Shown: positions 12,974 through 25,539, numbered from the stretch's first letter. The stretch: DNA of 64,000 nucleotides from Anas platyrhynchos (GCF_047663525.1 NC_092606.1:7624501-7688500), one strand, 5' to 3'. Notes: generated by a model not told the origin, from the letters alone. A program made the numbers and translations.

Positions 12974-15428
12974 GTGAGCGAGCCCCCGGCTCGGCCGCCC
13001 CCCGCCGCTTGTCCCCGGGTCTCGGTGTGAATCTGGAGCGGCCTCGCCGGGCCCTGAGGGTCGCAATCCCTCAGGGCTGCCCCGAAACGCGGAGGCTGCG
13101 GCCGGGCAGTGGTGGGAGGGGAGGGCGGGGGTAGGGTCGCGGTGAGCTGAGGTGAACGCGTTTGGTTGTTGTGGCTGAGGCGTGCTAAGCTCACAGGTGT
13201 TTTTCTCGCTCTCCTTTCTGCCAGGCTGGAAAATCCGTGCTAGCAAATTTTGTCTCGGAGAGCATAGAAGGGATCGGCAGCTACGTCCCGACGCAAGGAG
13301 TGAGGTGAGCAGACCCTGTGCGCTGCTGCCCTGGCAGCCCGGCCGTGTTCCTGTCGCCGTGACCATTTGTGGGGTGGCTTCTTGCTTCCACAGGATCCTG
13401 GAGTACGAGAAGCCCAACTTAAACGGTAACAGCAAGGGAGCTGCGTGTCGTTTGGAGCTGTGGGATTGCAGCGGCGATCAGAAGTAAGTCCTGTATTGCT
13501 GCTGCTTCCTCCAGGTTACTCAATTCCTAATGATTCTGCTTACACAACGTTCTCCTGCTTAAGGCCTAAAACCAGTGATCATTTTGAGTTGAGGAATATC
13601 CCAGCCTCTTTACCCTATTATATTTTTTTATAGCTTTCTCCTGTAGAGCATCTGATGCTTCCAGCTGACGTTGCAGTTTGTTTTGGATAAGGACTTAGCA
13701 TAACAGTGATGTCCATAGCTCCTAGAATGGAGTATGGGTACAGCAGACAGACAGAGGCCCAGTCTGCCACAGACTGCCTTTCTCTGTTTGAAATTATTAC
13801 CTGATGGACTTCAAACAATGTATTTATATGGTTGAAGCCCTAATTGCTAACTGATACAACTGAGAACTGGACAGATCTGTCTTTAGAGAAAAAAAAATAT
13901 ATATATGCATTTGACCAACCACTGCATTGTCACCAAATCATGGCACCAACTAACATGATAGGTTAACAAAAATATTTAGGATGTCATAGATCACTGGAAA
14001 GATTACTAACTAAAGTAACTAACTAAAATAAAAGTATTAACTAAAGAAAAAGTACTGTAATGTGTTCTTGCGGAGAACTTTTTCTCTTAAGGAATGAAAA
14101 AAACCTTAAGTTTGAGTATGTTTCCATTTTCCAGCTATTAATCTTACCATTTTCTGTGCACCTGTTTTTCAAGGTTTGAAACATGCTGGCCAGCTCTGAT
14201 GAAGGACTCTCACGGCGTAATAATAATCTTCAATCCTGACATGCCCAGTCACCTGAAAGAAATTGAAATGTGGTACTCCTGTTTTGTGCAGCAGCAGCCA
14301 CTGCTTGATAGTCAGTGTCTCCTGGTTGCACATCACAAGCCAGGCAGTACAGAGGACACAGAAAATCTATCCTTAGGTAAGAAGATGGAAAACACGATGT
14401 ACCAGTCAGATGAGTTTTTTATTGATCTCTTTATCTTTAAAATTGGTGATACCTTATAGCTTGCATTTTTCATGATGATCTTCCAATCTAAGAACTCTAT
14501 TAGAGTGCTTTGCAAAAACAAAAGTATTGAACCTCAAAAGCCAGCTAGAAGGTGAGCAATATCCATGTTTCCCAAAAGGAAAAATAAAGACAAGCAACAT
14601 TTGAGTGACTTCCCTAATGCCATATAGTGAGTATGCAGCTGAGCCAGGAATTGGAATTCCTGATATCTGTAGCCATAAATCATCACTAGCAGTTTTTCTT
14701 GCATTGAATTTTACATTCTGTTTACTGACACGTTTAAGCCTGCATTTTATTGATCAAAATAACTTTTTGAAATAAAAGGTTAATGAGCTTCCTCTTAAAA
14801 TTAGTATAGGTATGTTATTATATATGGCAGAATTACTTGTGGCTGTCTTTACATATGAGAATACATATTTCCTCTGAATAGCCTATTCCAGTGCTCAAAC
14901 AGTGTTCAAAATTTGTTAAAAGTATTAATGTATTAATATATATTAAGCTTAACATGTATCGTACCATAATTTTGAAGTAGTCAAAGACTATCAATTCAAT
15001 AGTAAAATCGCAATTCAGTGCTGAATTGTTCAACTCTGCCTAATCAAATGTGAGACCAAAACCAATACTTTAAACCTTAGTGATAGTTGCATTTGTTGTA
15101 ATACCAACAAGTTTTGATACATTTCTTCCTCGCATTGTTTGATACCTGGGGTATCAAACATTGGATACTACCAGATTCCAGCAGACTCCTTCAGCATGAG
15201 CTGTCCCTTGACCTTGATCGTAAATGCTCCTTTTCTAAAAGGAATACATCTTAACTATTTTTTTTTTTCACCTTCAAAGCTCACCCACTGAACAAGCTGA
15301 AACTAGTACATTCCAACTTAGAAGAAGATCCTGAAGATGTTCGGATGGAATTTATGAAATACTTCAGAAGCATTATCAACATAATAAATGAGAACAGAGA
15401 GAAGGAAGAAATGTCAATTATCTCATAA
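12935..15428 (+). CDS. IFT22: Intraflagellar transport protein 22 (Rab-like 5), complete, five coding exons
   Basis: Joining 12935-12973, 13225-13304, 13394-13483, 14174-14376 and 15280-15428 gives an unbroken 186-aa frame ending in TAA; the human protein is about 185 aa. All introns are GT-AG. I recognise the family by its order of motifs. The P-loop GxxxxGKS lies at residues 10-17. WDCSGD lies at 63-68, where Rab proteins have WDTAGQ. MWYSCFVQQQ is at 102-111, AHHKPGS at 122-128, and an NKLKLVHSNLE block at 142-152. Family knowledge: IFT22 is a small-GTPase-fold subunit of the IFT-B1 complex, binds IFT74/IFT81, and acts in trains moving along the ciliary axoneme. Asp68 stands where the catalytic Gln of Rabs would be, and the usual NKxD guanine-specificity motif is replaced by HKPG around 124-127. 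I see no C-terminal prenylation cysteines, so it is not a membrane-anchored Rab. The start is the first ATG in a strong context (GCCGCCATG) inside a CpG island. Confidence 0.97.
13225..13304 (+). CDS. IFT22: IFT22 coding exon 2
   Basis: Acceptor tctgccag, donor gtgagc, 80 nt. It completes the P-loop (AGKS, residues 14-17) and carries the switch-I region with YVPTQGV at 33-39. Its last two bases (AG) join the next exon's G to make Arg40. Confidence 0.95.
13394..13483 (+). CDS. IFT22: IFT22 coding exon 3
   Basis: Acceptor ttccacag, donor gtaagt, 90 nt, residues 40-70. It contains LELWDCSGD, the G3/switch-II position, with Asp64 and Gly67 kept but Asp68 in place of the usual Gln. Intron 2, just before it, is only 89 bp. 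Confidence 0.95.
14174..14376 (+). CDS. IFT22: IFT22 coding exon 4
   Basis: Acceptor tttttcaag, donor gtaaga, 203 nt, residues 70-138 (both end codons split). It encodes FETCWPALMKD, the family-typical EMWYSCFVQQQ segment and AHHKPGS, which occupies the place of the canonical NKxD motif. Reading through the donor meets a stop in the intron at about 14457. Confidence 0.95.
14440..14700 (-). repeat. MIR-like SINE inside IFT22 intron 4
   Basis: On the + strand: 'gcatttttcatgatgatctt', 'tattagagtgctttgcaaaa', 'gagtgacttccctaatgcca' and 'gctgagccaggaattggaat' fall in the order of the reverse complement of an amniote MIR, from its 3' tail to its core. It is one of the longest MIR-like copies in the window and lies antisense to the gene, between coding exons 4 and 5. 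Confidence 0.65.
15136..15160. repeat. Perfect 11-bp hairpin in IFT22 intron 4
   Basis: TGTTTGATACC (15136-15146) and GGTATCAAACA (15150-15160) are exact reverse complements with a 3-nt loop (TGG). The hairpin lies about 120 bp before the acceptor of coding exon 5. Confidence 0.9.
15280..15428 (+). CDS. IFT22: IFT22 coding exon 5 with stop codon
   Basis: Acceptor ccttcaaag preceded by a strong T-tract, 149 nt, residues 138-186, ending at TAA 15426-15428. It encodes the C-terminal helix, with the family-typical NKLKLVHSNLE block and the ending EEMSIIS. There is no cysteine near the end. Confidence 0.95.
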
Positions 15429-16360
15429 CGTTAAAAGAAAGGGTTGTTTTCACTTTGTAAGCCATGCTAGCCTGTGAAAAGGTTCTCACAACAAGAATTT
15501 ACCAGTCTATAAATGCTTCAGAGAAAACACTGCACAATTTATGACTTAACCAAAAGAACCAAGTGCTGACATCAGATGAACTGTGGTGCCAAATAGATGG
15601 CTGCACATCTAGGAATTTGGGTAACTTTAGCTGCGCTTTGGTTCCATTTGGCATCAGAGGTACAGGAAGGTATTTTTTAATGTGTTATTGTAGACCAAAA
15701 GAAAAGGGTTTTTGTCATCTCCTCACTTAAGAATGCCTTTTTGTAAAGGTACTAGGAGAACAAAGCCTGACAGAACATAAGATTTGTGGAGTTCTGTTGA
15801 AGCATCTGAGTAAAGTGTTCATGTTAGCTGTGTTCCTGGAGAAGTTATGCTTTTGGAAGTCAGTTGAAACTGACTGGAGTGGAGATCTGAGAAGCAGTTG
15901 TGCTATGGAATCTAAATTTTAATGTTCCAAATTCTCCTTATCTTTCTGTAAAGCATCTGAGGAGAACACATTTCATATCTATTGCCTTGGCAAGGCAGAG
16001 TACTTTGCAGTCTTTCTCATGACTAGGCTTTTCTCCTATTCCAACAAAATTATCCTTGTTTGGGACAATGTATAGGACACTCTGGGAGGGAAAGAATCGA
16101 GGTCTCAGTGTAGTGGAATTACTTTGACCTATGCCAGGAGCTCCAATAGAGGGGAAAAAAGTGCTGCACTCTCCAGAGGAGGAAAAGCTGTTTCCAAACT
16201 AATATTACTGTTCCCTATTGCACTAAAATAAGTGGTTTCATAGATGATTTACTTTCTGGTTTGTTTGGTTTGCACTCATCCCTATTCTTAGTGTGTTTTG
16301 TTGTGGAAGACATTTTTTGTAATATAATACTAAAGCAATAAAAACACTTTAAAATGTGTC
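15429..16360 (+). other. IFT22: IFT22 3' untranslated region
   Basis: About 0.93 kb follows the stop codon with no further coding exon before the polyadenylation signal. The right end is estimated from the AATAAA at 16337-16342 plus the usual 10-30 nt to cleavage; the exact site cannot be read from the sequence. Confidence 0.75.
16337..16342 (+). terminator. IFT22: IFT22 polyadenylation signal
   Basis: A canonical AATAAA lies 0.9 kb after the stop codon. A GU/U-rich stretch (tgtgtcctttttgctc, from about 16354) follows at the spacing expected of a downstream element. Confidence 0.8.
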
Positions 16361-18239
16361 CTTTTTGCTCTCAAAGGGAAAGTTAATTATGTTTTATGGA
16401 ATTCTTATCAACTTGTTCAATTTTTAGTGAGAAGAACTGTGTTAAGTTTGCAATATATTTCACACTAATTAGATCTAACAGGAGAAGTTTGAAAAAAACT
16501 TGTCACAGACCCAAATAGATGAAGAAATGATGAATGAAAAACAGAAGCATCTATCAATGCTGTTGCCCTTTTTTATTTTTCAAGAAGAGAACTTAAAGGA
16601 GAGAGGGCCTGGGAGCAGGAACTGCAGGAATCTCTCAGAAGTATCCACTTTTCCCTTGTACGGTAACTCACCTTGTGAGGTGTTGGATCAATGGCTTGTC
16701 AGAACTACATCTGACCCACTGCACCAATTTTTACTGGTTGTTTTGTTGTATGTTGCATGTCACCCAGCTGTATTTGAGCTGCAGCTGTTACAGCCTTTGT
16801 TCTCTCACTAACGTCTTTTAGTTAACATCCATTACAGAAAGTATGTTAAAAAACGAACTACTTAATGCATTTTATTTCAAGACAACAGGAGTAAGAGTTA
16901 CTTGTTTTTTTTCAGTGATACAAGTTAATCAGTCCACTATTCCTATTTTCATAGTTCTTTCTCTTCTGAGTTATAAATAGTCTGTTCTTTTGCAAATACT
17001 CTCAATTTACCAAGATAGCGAGAAGACATGCCTCAAAAATCTACTCATTTACACATCTTTCTCCTGGCCTTAGCATGTGATCAGGGCTTTCTCTAGCAAA
17101 CTTCAGTGAGCAGTTGGAGTGTTAAGCCCTGTCACAAACGCGTTAGCAGTAGCTCAGGTCTTTTCCTGGCCAGCTCAAAAAGTCTGCAGCACTTCAGGCA
17201 AAAAATCGTCATTCCCTTTCTTTTGTGAACTCAGCCCACTTCAGTGGGATTTACTGCAGTAGTCTAACAAAGATTTGACTGTAGCAGCTCAAAATAAGTT
17301 ATTTTTATTGCTTTCAGGTAGGAGATGATTTTTCATTTTTTCATATACCACTTGAAGATTTCTACATTATGCTCAAAATCAACAAGCACATGGAGTCTGA
17401 AAGCCTCTTTGTTCCAGTTGTATGTTTTGCTCCCCCAGGTATTTTTTTTGCTGATAATTAAGCTCTTTATTTCAAACAAAGGCAAGGGAGTCAAAGGATT
17501 AAAAGAAGATCTTTTAAACAACTGTAAAATGAATGCAGCAAAGCCTACTGAGCTAAGCTTCAGAGAATTTAAATTTCAATGATATTCTGGTTTGCTCAGA
17601 TTGGTAGCAAGCATGTGGCTCATGAAGTTGGTACTGGTAACTCACACCATTCTTTTACTTTGTGCTTGGTGTGTTCACAGTATTTGCTGCCCCAGCCTCT
17701 TTTAATTGTCAGATAGCTCTTTCTGTGCTGCTAAAGCTAAAAGCTCCACTTCGTTCTGATGTGAAAATGAGGGGTACTGAAAAAAAACACCAGTGAGAGG
17801 AAGGATACCGTGAAAGAAAAAAGTGAAATAAGCAGTAAGAGATGAAAAGGTTGGAGTCAAATAGTGGGAGGTTGGCATTTCAACATCTACATTTTATTTA
17901 TATGACTTTTGAAACGGCTTTATATGTTTGCAATCAGTGTCATAGGGTGGTCTATTGGAGACAGTTATTGGAAAATTCACAGTCTAACTAGAGAACAAGT
18001 CTTTTATATGCTGCCTTAGATTATTTTTTTTGTTGCCAGCTGTGTGGCGTTGGAGCCAATTTTAAAAATATACTGCCTGAATACAGCTTCTCCCAACAGC
18101 AGCATTTGGATAAGGCTGTTGTGAAACCCAGCAAATCTAATTGGACTTGAAATGTAAACCAGTGCTTGAGTGAGGCCAGGGTTAAAAAGTCAATGATCTA
18201 TTCACCACCTTGCTTCACATAAAATGTAAACCATGATCT

Positions 18240-18640
18240 TCATAGATTCATAGAATCATCTGGGTTGGAAAAGACCTTCAAGATCACCAGGCCTGACCAT
18301 CACCCTGACCTCCCAAGTCCTATCACTAAACCACGTCCCTTGGTGCCATATCCACATGTCTCTTAAATATGTTTAGGCATGGGGACTTCCACGGGCAGCC
18401 TGTTCTAATGCTTGACCACCCTCTCTGTGAAGAAATTCTTCCTAATATCCAATCTAAACCTCTCCTGGTGCAACTTGAAAACGTTTCCTTGTGCCCTATC
18501 CCTTGTCACCTAAGAAAGGAGACCCACACCCTCCTCACTGGAACACCCCTTCAGGTGGCTGTAGAGAGCAGAGGTCTTCCCTCAGCCTCCTCCTCTACAG
18601 ATTAAACAACCCCATTTGCCTCAGGCACTCCTCCTAAGTA
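18240..18640 (-). mobile_element. CR1 LINE, 5'-truncated, avian type
   Basis: The + strand begins 'catagattcatagaatcatc' and 'gggttggaaaagacctt', the reverse complement of the classic avian CR1 3' end with its short octamer-like tail in place of poly(A). It continues through 'ggcagcctgttctaatgctt', 'gaagaaattcttcctaatat' and 'ctaaacctctcctggtgcaa', and ends near 'attaaacaaccccatttgcc'. About 0.4 kb of the 3' untranslated region and distal ORF2 remains. The strong 5' truncation is usual for CR1, and no intact reverse transcriptase frame is left. This is the best single clue that the source is a bird. Confidence 0.93.
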
Positions 18641-21454
18641 TTTATTCAGAAATGTAGTTCATTAATGATTTATGAAAGGGGTCCACAGAGACACCCAGTT
18701 AGAAGAGGGGTAGGAGAATGTCAGATGCAGGACAGACATCTGTTAGTCTCTGTGCACTCTGCACGCCGCCGTTCCACTGCTATCAGTAGGTCTGCAGAGC
18801 TTCAAAACATTCCCACAGCACGACATTAGCCAGACTGGAGCTGTGCAGCCTTATTTGTTTGCCTGAAGCGATGCGGTTAGCAAGTGGCTCCATCCATACT
18901 TCTGCTTGTGAGAGCAAAGAATTACCCAGGCAAGTTTAAGGAAACCAGGAACATGAGGTAATCAGCCACAAGTTACACAGAAAACAGTTAGTTGGCAAGC
19001 CACAGGTTTAACTAGGAGTAGGAGCAACTTAGGAACAAAAGAGCAAGCTTGCAGCAAAAGCACTATATTTTAACCCTTCCACACTGAGGATCTTACCACC
19101 ATGCCTGGAAGTTTGGAAAGGCATTTTGGATGACCTTTCCAAGAAGCGGAAGGGTAGGTAGAGAATCCATGAGGTCTTGTCAGTTCCACCAGACAAGTGC
19201 AGCCTTCTCTAGCTGTCCTCAGTCCCTTACAGCAAACAGTTTGTCTCCCCTTCTTGTTCATGCCAGCAGCCACGCACACCCAAGCCCTTACTTTGTATGA
19301 ACTGTGCATAAACTGGAAGCCTCTGAGTTTCTTTCCCTTTGTGTGTTTTCTTGTCCATGCTGGAATATAGTGGCTGTTTTTTCCTGTAGCTTTGCTGGGA
19401 TCACCTGCATTGACATGGTCTGGGCAACTGTGGGTGGATCAGGACATACAACTGAGCCATCATGAGCCATCTTAAGCCATTAATGAACAGAATATTTTAA
19501 ATATTAATTCACTCAAATAGGCACAGTGTCCGCATTGTGGCATCCAAAGACCCCAGGATATGACGTTCTAAACGTGAAGTAAGAAAACAACCTGTTACTT
19601 ACACAGGGGTTATTCTGGTGCAACATTATTTTGTCACTTGGCATTAAATATGGATTATCCTGAAAGCTTAAATCACTATATTTGTGGTGTACAGAAATGA
19701 TTTTCAAGGCTTTACTGCTGTGTAGCTACAAACAAGTTTATACCTAGAGGTGAGCTCTACTGAAGTTCACACTCATCTACCATTAAAGTAGCCAGTACAT
19801 CGTTGGTTTGGGCAGTTGACCTGTCTGGAAAAAAAGTCAGTATGGAAATTTGATGGGGAACAGTCAGACTCAGAATAATTCTGCAGGATGCAAAAAGCAG
19901 AATTTTAAGACGTTGGAAACATGCATAGAAGGTTGATGGCTGTGGCTATCATGAAGACTTTACTTAAAACATTTAAGTTTTTCAATTATAAAATAGAGTC
20001 TGTTCAATTTGCCTCTTACAAGCTGATTCTACACACGCAGAATATTATGAAGCCCAAAACTACTGTGATGATGAATACAGTCACAGGCACTGCAATCCAG
20101 ATGTGTGGCTTCCAGGGCAAAAATCCTACTTGTTTACAACCAAACTTTGGGAGCAGTGGCAAAGTCGAATGAAATACATTTGGACCTTACCAAAAAAATG
20201 TTGCTTTCCTTTCAAGTTCTGTATTTTGAAGGCCAGGCCTTTGGTCTCAGTTGTTCTCAGCAGTATTGTTCTAATGGACACAATAGACATAAGAAACCCT
20301 ATGTTCCTATTTGTGTTATTGAACTGCCAAGTGACTCTGAGGAAGTCGTGTAGGCCAGCACATTCAAGAGTGCCCATCCATACTGAATTTTTGTATGCTC
20401 AGCTAGAATTATGAAGGGAGTCGATGTGCAGACGCTTGAGGAAGCAACTTCTAGAAGGTACCCAGGCCCTTTTAAAATCAGATCTTGAAACTACTCAATT
20501 TCTCAACTTGCTTTGTACCTTGCTTTGAAGGTCACTTGCAAGTATTTCCTCTATCCCCTTTCTAGAAGTCTTCACTGCTAGAGTACTTCAGTGGTACAGC
20601 AAAGGTTCCTCAAAAGATCCATTTACTTTTTTGAGAAGTTGCTTTTCCTGAGATGCTAGAAGAATACTCTGCCAGTAACTCACATAACTGTAGTCAGTAC
20701 TCCTCCTGCACACACAGACACTATTCCACTTGTGAGTAAAAGATACCATATGCTACTAGGCCAAGCAGCTCAGGGAGATAATTCATGTGTAGGAAGCAGG
20801 CCAGTGGTAAGGTCAGGTGTATATTTGCATTGCCCCAGCTTATGTTACTTACTTAGCACGAGATTCCCCCTTGAGTGACTGAGATTTACATAACTAGATG
20901 TATCATGAAGGTGCCCACTTAGAATTTGCTGAGAATTCATCCTCAGAAAATCAGTCCTCTTCAAAAGCAGCATTATCTGGAATCCTCTTACCACTTCTTG
21001 TAATCACCAGCTGAAGGAACTGGCTCCGTGCAGTGTACTGTTTTGGCCACTCATGCTTGGAAAGCTACGATGAATGAGAAAAGGGCCACCTGCGTGGCTG
21101 AAGAAGAAAGAAACAATTGCATGAGAAGTATTTGGTGGTTTTTTGTTTGTTTGCTTGTTTTTCATTCTAGCAACATAGGGAGAGAGATAGTACTTGCTCA
21201 ATATCTGTAAATATTTCACAAAGAGAGAAAATTGACTATTTACCTGACATGAGATAACACAATCATCAGAGCAGGGCAACTGTTGTTGAAAGTCTGGACC
21301 ATTCTAAGTGACACAAACTGAAATATAAAGTACTTTCTTATCATCTGCTCCTTTAGCTAATTCCTCCCACCTCTCCCTGAATTGTAGGAGGAAATAATTT
21401 GACCTTGAATGTAAGATAACCTTATGTTTACGCTTTTTTTTTTTCTTGACAGAG

Positions 21455-21478
21455 ACAAAAACAAAACAAAACAAAACA
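21455..21478. repeat. CAAAA simple repeat
   Basis: Tandem AAAAC units preceded by a T-run at 21434-21444. Confidence 0.85.
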
Positions 21479-23731
21479 GGAGAAACCTAATATTCAGGAT
21501 CACATTACATTTGAGCATTATTTTAACTAAAAACAGTTTTTGCACAAGAATATACATGGAAAAACTAGTCACTATTCAAGTCTGGTCTGGAAATTGAAGA
21601 AGGTTTCTAACAGAGTATCTCAGTAAGAGATGGGAAAACACCTGGTTTCAGAGTAGCAGTTAATTAATAACTTGATAAACTAGGACTGATCCTTCCAGCA
21701 GCTCTCTTATGAAACCAAGGGGCTTATTTCTTTTTTACTAATGCAAGCATTTTTTATTTATGAGGGTATTTTCCACAGAGGTGACAGTGAACCGACCATC
21801 AGCTCCGAAGTTCGTTGAACCTTGAGAAGCTTGGGTTCTGATTCATATGCTCCAACTGGAAATCAGAGGTTGTATTTATACATATGCAGAAGAAGTAAAG
21901 CAATTTTATCAACTCATAGTAGAAGAAAGATAATGCAAATTTTCTCATGAGTCTCACTTCAGAGTCTGCTGTCTGAGGATGGGCACTAGAGTTTGCTTGC
22001 ATAACCCTTAGACAGGAACACAAAAAAGCCATATGTTTTGCTGAGTTCCATTGTCTCTGCCTTCCTTTGTAAGGAAACGGGAGCCTATTTCTCTACTAGT
22101 TTCATGAAATCTAACTGAATCCTGGTAACATGTCTCTGAGAATTCGCTCAGAGGGACTACTAGACGAGGACACACCCTCCACTGCTATGTTGCTGTTACA
22201 TGAGTTCCAGACAAAAGCATTTATTGTGGTTTGGCAGCAACCATCTATTCCTAAAACCCCGGGACTGCATTGTTCTTTGCTTGTCAAAAGCTGATTTAGT
22301 ACCTACAGGCACAGAGTGCAGGGTTCATCTTTTTAGGAAGGATCTTCATGCTCCCAGCCAGTAAGACAACTTGGAGGAGTCACACCAATGTCGACGGTGA
22401 AGACCAGGCCCTCAGTGGAGCAAAAGATCAGCCCTGCAATTAATATTGAAGGATTTTTAGTCTGACCCTAGGTTAAGTGGTAATACTTCAGAAACTGAGT
22501 AACCAACTGCCAGTCCCATAATCATAATTCTGAGTCATTAAATAAAGATATGTCTTGGGGAAAAAATATTGCTTAGGCCCCAAAATTGTTATGTTGCATT
22601 TGGAATCCTAATAATGGCAGAGGTTTGACTGACGCTCCTAACGATACCAGGATCTTGCAATCTTATCTGTAGCTAAGATAATGAGCCTGGGACCTACACA
22701 AAGGTATTAGGAGGCCCTTCTTCTGCTCAGAATGGCATATCTTGACTTTTAAAGCAGATCATTAAAAGTAATATCTAATGAAAGCTCCATCTGTTTTCCA
22801 TTGAGCATACACATGGAAGCATTGGCTCTCACCCCCCAAGGCTGCATGTCGTTTTGCAGCACACAGTGCTGACACCTTCACAACGTAACAAGCCAACCCA
22901 ACCCTTGATGCAGTTCCGTTGCCCACAGAAGTTAAATATTTGGTATATCTGGATCTGTTAGAATAAAGCTGAACTTCTGGACCTTAAATTTCTCCAGCAA
23001 CTGGAGAGAGGTGCAAAACTTAGGTCATACAGACCTGCATAGGTCTGAGTTTGCAAACCATAAAGGTTATTTTACAGAGCACTAGCAACAAAAGCTAAAA
23101 CTTGCACTCCGTGCACCCTTCCCTACTCAGCTAAATGGGAATTTCCATGGCCTGTTAAGATATGGGGTCTATGACACAAACCTGGGCCATTCTGATCCTA
23201 TCTGTTAATGCCCTTTAGACATTGCTACAGTTTTCACTACCATGAGTTCACGGAGGCCAAACAGACACACACACATTTTCTATTACTAAATAATTTGTTT
23301 GCCATCCACATAAAAACCTAGCAGTATTAGATAAACATTTTATCCTAAGTGCCATTGAAGACTAGTCTGTCTTAAGAATTTACCCAAGTGTAGGTTTTCT
23401 GCCCTCCTAGACAGGTCTTCCTCCCTTATTCTCTATACAGACATGGCTACCTTACACAAGAGTTTTTTAGGAATTTCGTAACTTCAAGACTTATTCTGTG
23501 AGATGGGGTTGAAAATAATAAGAAGGGACAAGTGAGATAAACAACCAAACACACAGCTAGAGAGCACATTCTTATAGCCAGGCTAACAGTCAAAGTTAAG
23601 TATGAAGGTGGAATCACACGACAATGAGATCATTAACAACACTCGTGTGGTGATCAAGAATGCGTGTACACTTCTGGTGATATGAGTGCCTGTGGTTGCT
23701 CTTTCTTATGTCATTTGCTGAAGTCTAATAT

Positions 23732-23762
23732 TAAAAACAAAAACAAAACAAAACAAAAAAAC
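23732..23762. repeat. CAAAA simple repeat
   Basis: Imperfect AAAAC/AAAC units. Confidence 0.85.
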
Positions 23763-25539
23763 AACTTTGGGACATTTATTCTCAATCGTCTGCAGTTTCT
23801 GTTAGACTCCGGAGACTCCATCTGATATTTTCTTTTTCTTTTACACCCAGACATGGCTGGCCAATATCCACCATCTTTCCAGTTAACAAAGACTTGGAAG
23901 ACTTCGTCAGAAGTTGTGGGTCATCTGGCTTCCTTTTGTCAGCCCTGAAAGGGGCCAGAAAACAGGAAAGATCCCTTCCAACCTCAATCTGCCAGGCACA
24001 GGGGAGGTTCCTGGGTGAGAGCTGGCCACCACGCACACCCTTGCAGCCCCCTGGGACAGGGTGAGGCTCGGAGGAGGCAGGGAACTGATGTGGAAGATGA
24101 GTTTAGCTGCATTCCACTCCAGTTATCTTTGGCTGCCGATATGTTTGGGGAACAAGGATGAGCAATGTTCAGAAATCACTCATCTGAAGAATTTGAAGGA
24201 CGTCTCTGCACCACTGTCTGAGAGAGCTGCACGTGGTGTCCGAGCGTGGCTGCTCAGCACTGAAATATGGTAATGGGGGGTTTAAAATTTCCATTGCTGT
24301 CCTTCTTAGGACCCTCCAGATTCAACTCAGAATCAAAGGCTTAATCTGCCACCATCTAATCTAATGAAGAAATCTGGCTACTTTGCAATGGAAGATGAGT
24401 GAGCCCTGATCTCCATCTCTTGTTCTCTTTCCATGTTAGCTCCTCTTTAATCATAAACAGATGCTACCTTTTATATTGGCACAACAAACATATCACATTC
24501 ATGTCTGATCTGCTTCTTGCCTTCTTGTCTGATCTATTTCTCTTACCTCTGAATTATTGCTCTCCTTTTTCATTTTTAAGTTAATTTACATTAAGCAAAC
24601 TAACCTTGCAGAAGGTTAAAAAAACACAGTGAGAGAGACTTCCAGAGCTGTCTGGCCTACAGGGCTGTTCTCAAGTTGAATGCAAAAAATTGGATACGTG
24701 CCTTTTTTCTTCACTCTTTGTGACTTTAATGTATCAAGAAGGTTTGAAAGAAGCCACTGTGATTTTTTAAAGCTTTTTTTCTTAGATCCTACTCACTTTT
24801 TCTAATAGTAATGGAATCATTTTTTTCTATAGGAGAAAGAGAAGTTATATTTCCATTGTAAAAAATAAGCAGGCAGTTTGAAGAGCTAGTAGGGTTATTA
24901 ATTGGAAAGATAATTAGAAAGTTAATCAAAGTTATGCAAGTAAAATGAATAAAATCAAGATGGACTCTTCTCATCTCTGAGAAGGACTTGAAAGAAAGGT
25001 TTTGTGCTGAAACTCAAGGAAGCCTACGGTTTTGCAGATCAGGCCACAAGAAACCCCTGTTGAACCTTATGACCAGATGCTACCAACATTTGAAAGATCA
25101 ACATGGAAGAAACAGGGAAAGATTTCAGGGCTCTTATTTTGTACAAACAAGCTAAAATGGCTGTGACCTCCTCACTTTTTTCATGGTGTCCATAACTTTT
25201 ATATGACCCCCTTAGGCTGTGCAAAAGATCATTCTTTTATAGTCAGTGAAACTGCTGCTAACCTTCCCGTTGCCATTCTCAGTTCTTCTATTATCTTGGA
25301 AGCTTGACCAGTTCCTCTAATTATCTATGATTCACAAGAACTTTCTCCTTGCTTAATATGACATATCATGACGTAACGACATAAATGTACCATGTTGCAC
25401 ATTTAATGACATAAAATGCTAAGCATACACTGTTGATAAGAATTTGCTCTAAACAGCTAAGGAAGGAAACAAGTGAAGGCTGGCTTCAAAGACAAGCTCC
25501 TGCCTCCTTTACTGAACTTGGCACAGCAGACCATGTGCA

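Larger units (their letters stand above)
12640..13340 (+). promoter_or_regulatory. IFT22: CpG island promoter of IFT22
   Basis: GC content and CpG frequency rise sharply here against AT-rich flanks. The island covers the presumed transcription start, exon 1 and exon 2. Immediately upstream of the ATG is a run rich in CGGCGG/GCGGCC. I see no TATA box at a plausible spacing, which fits a housekeeping-type, dispersed-start promoter. The transcription start itself cannot be placed from sequence. Long open frames on both strands here result from the low stop-codon density of GC-rich DNA. Confidence 0.8.

Noticed and set aside
12643-13487. Open frames on both strands over the IFT22 island (163, 196, 99 and 101 codons)
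   Set aside because: They use other frames than the verified IFT22 exons and exist because stop codons are rare in CpG-island DNA.
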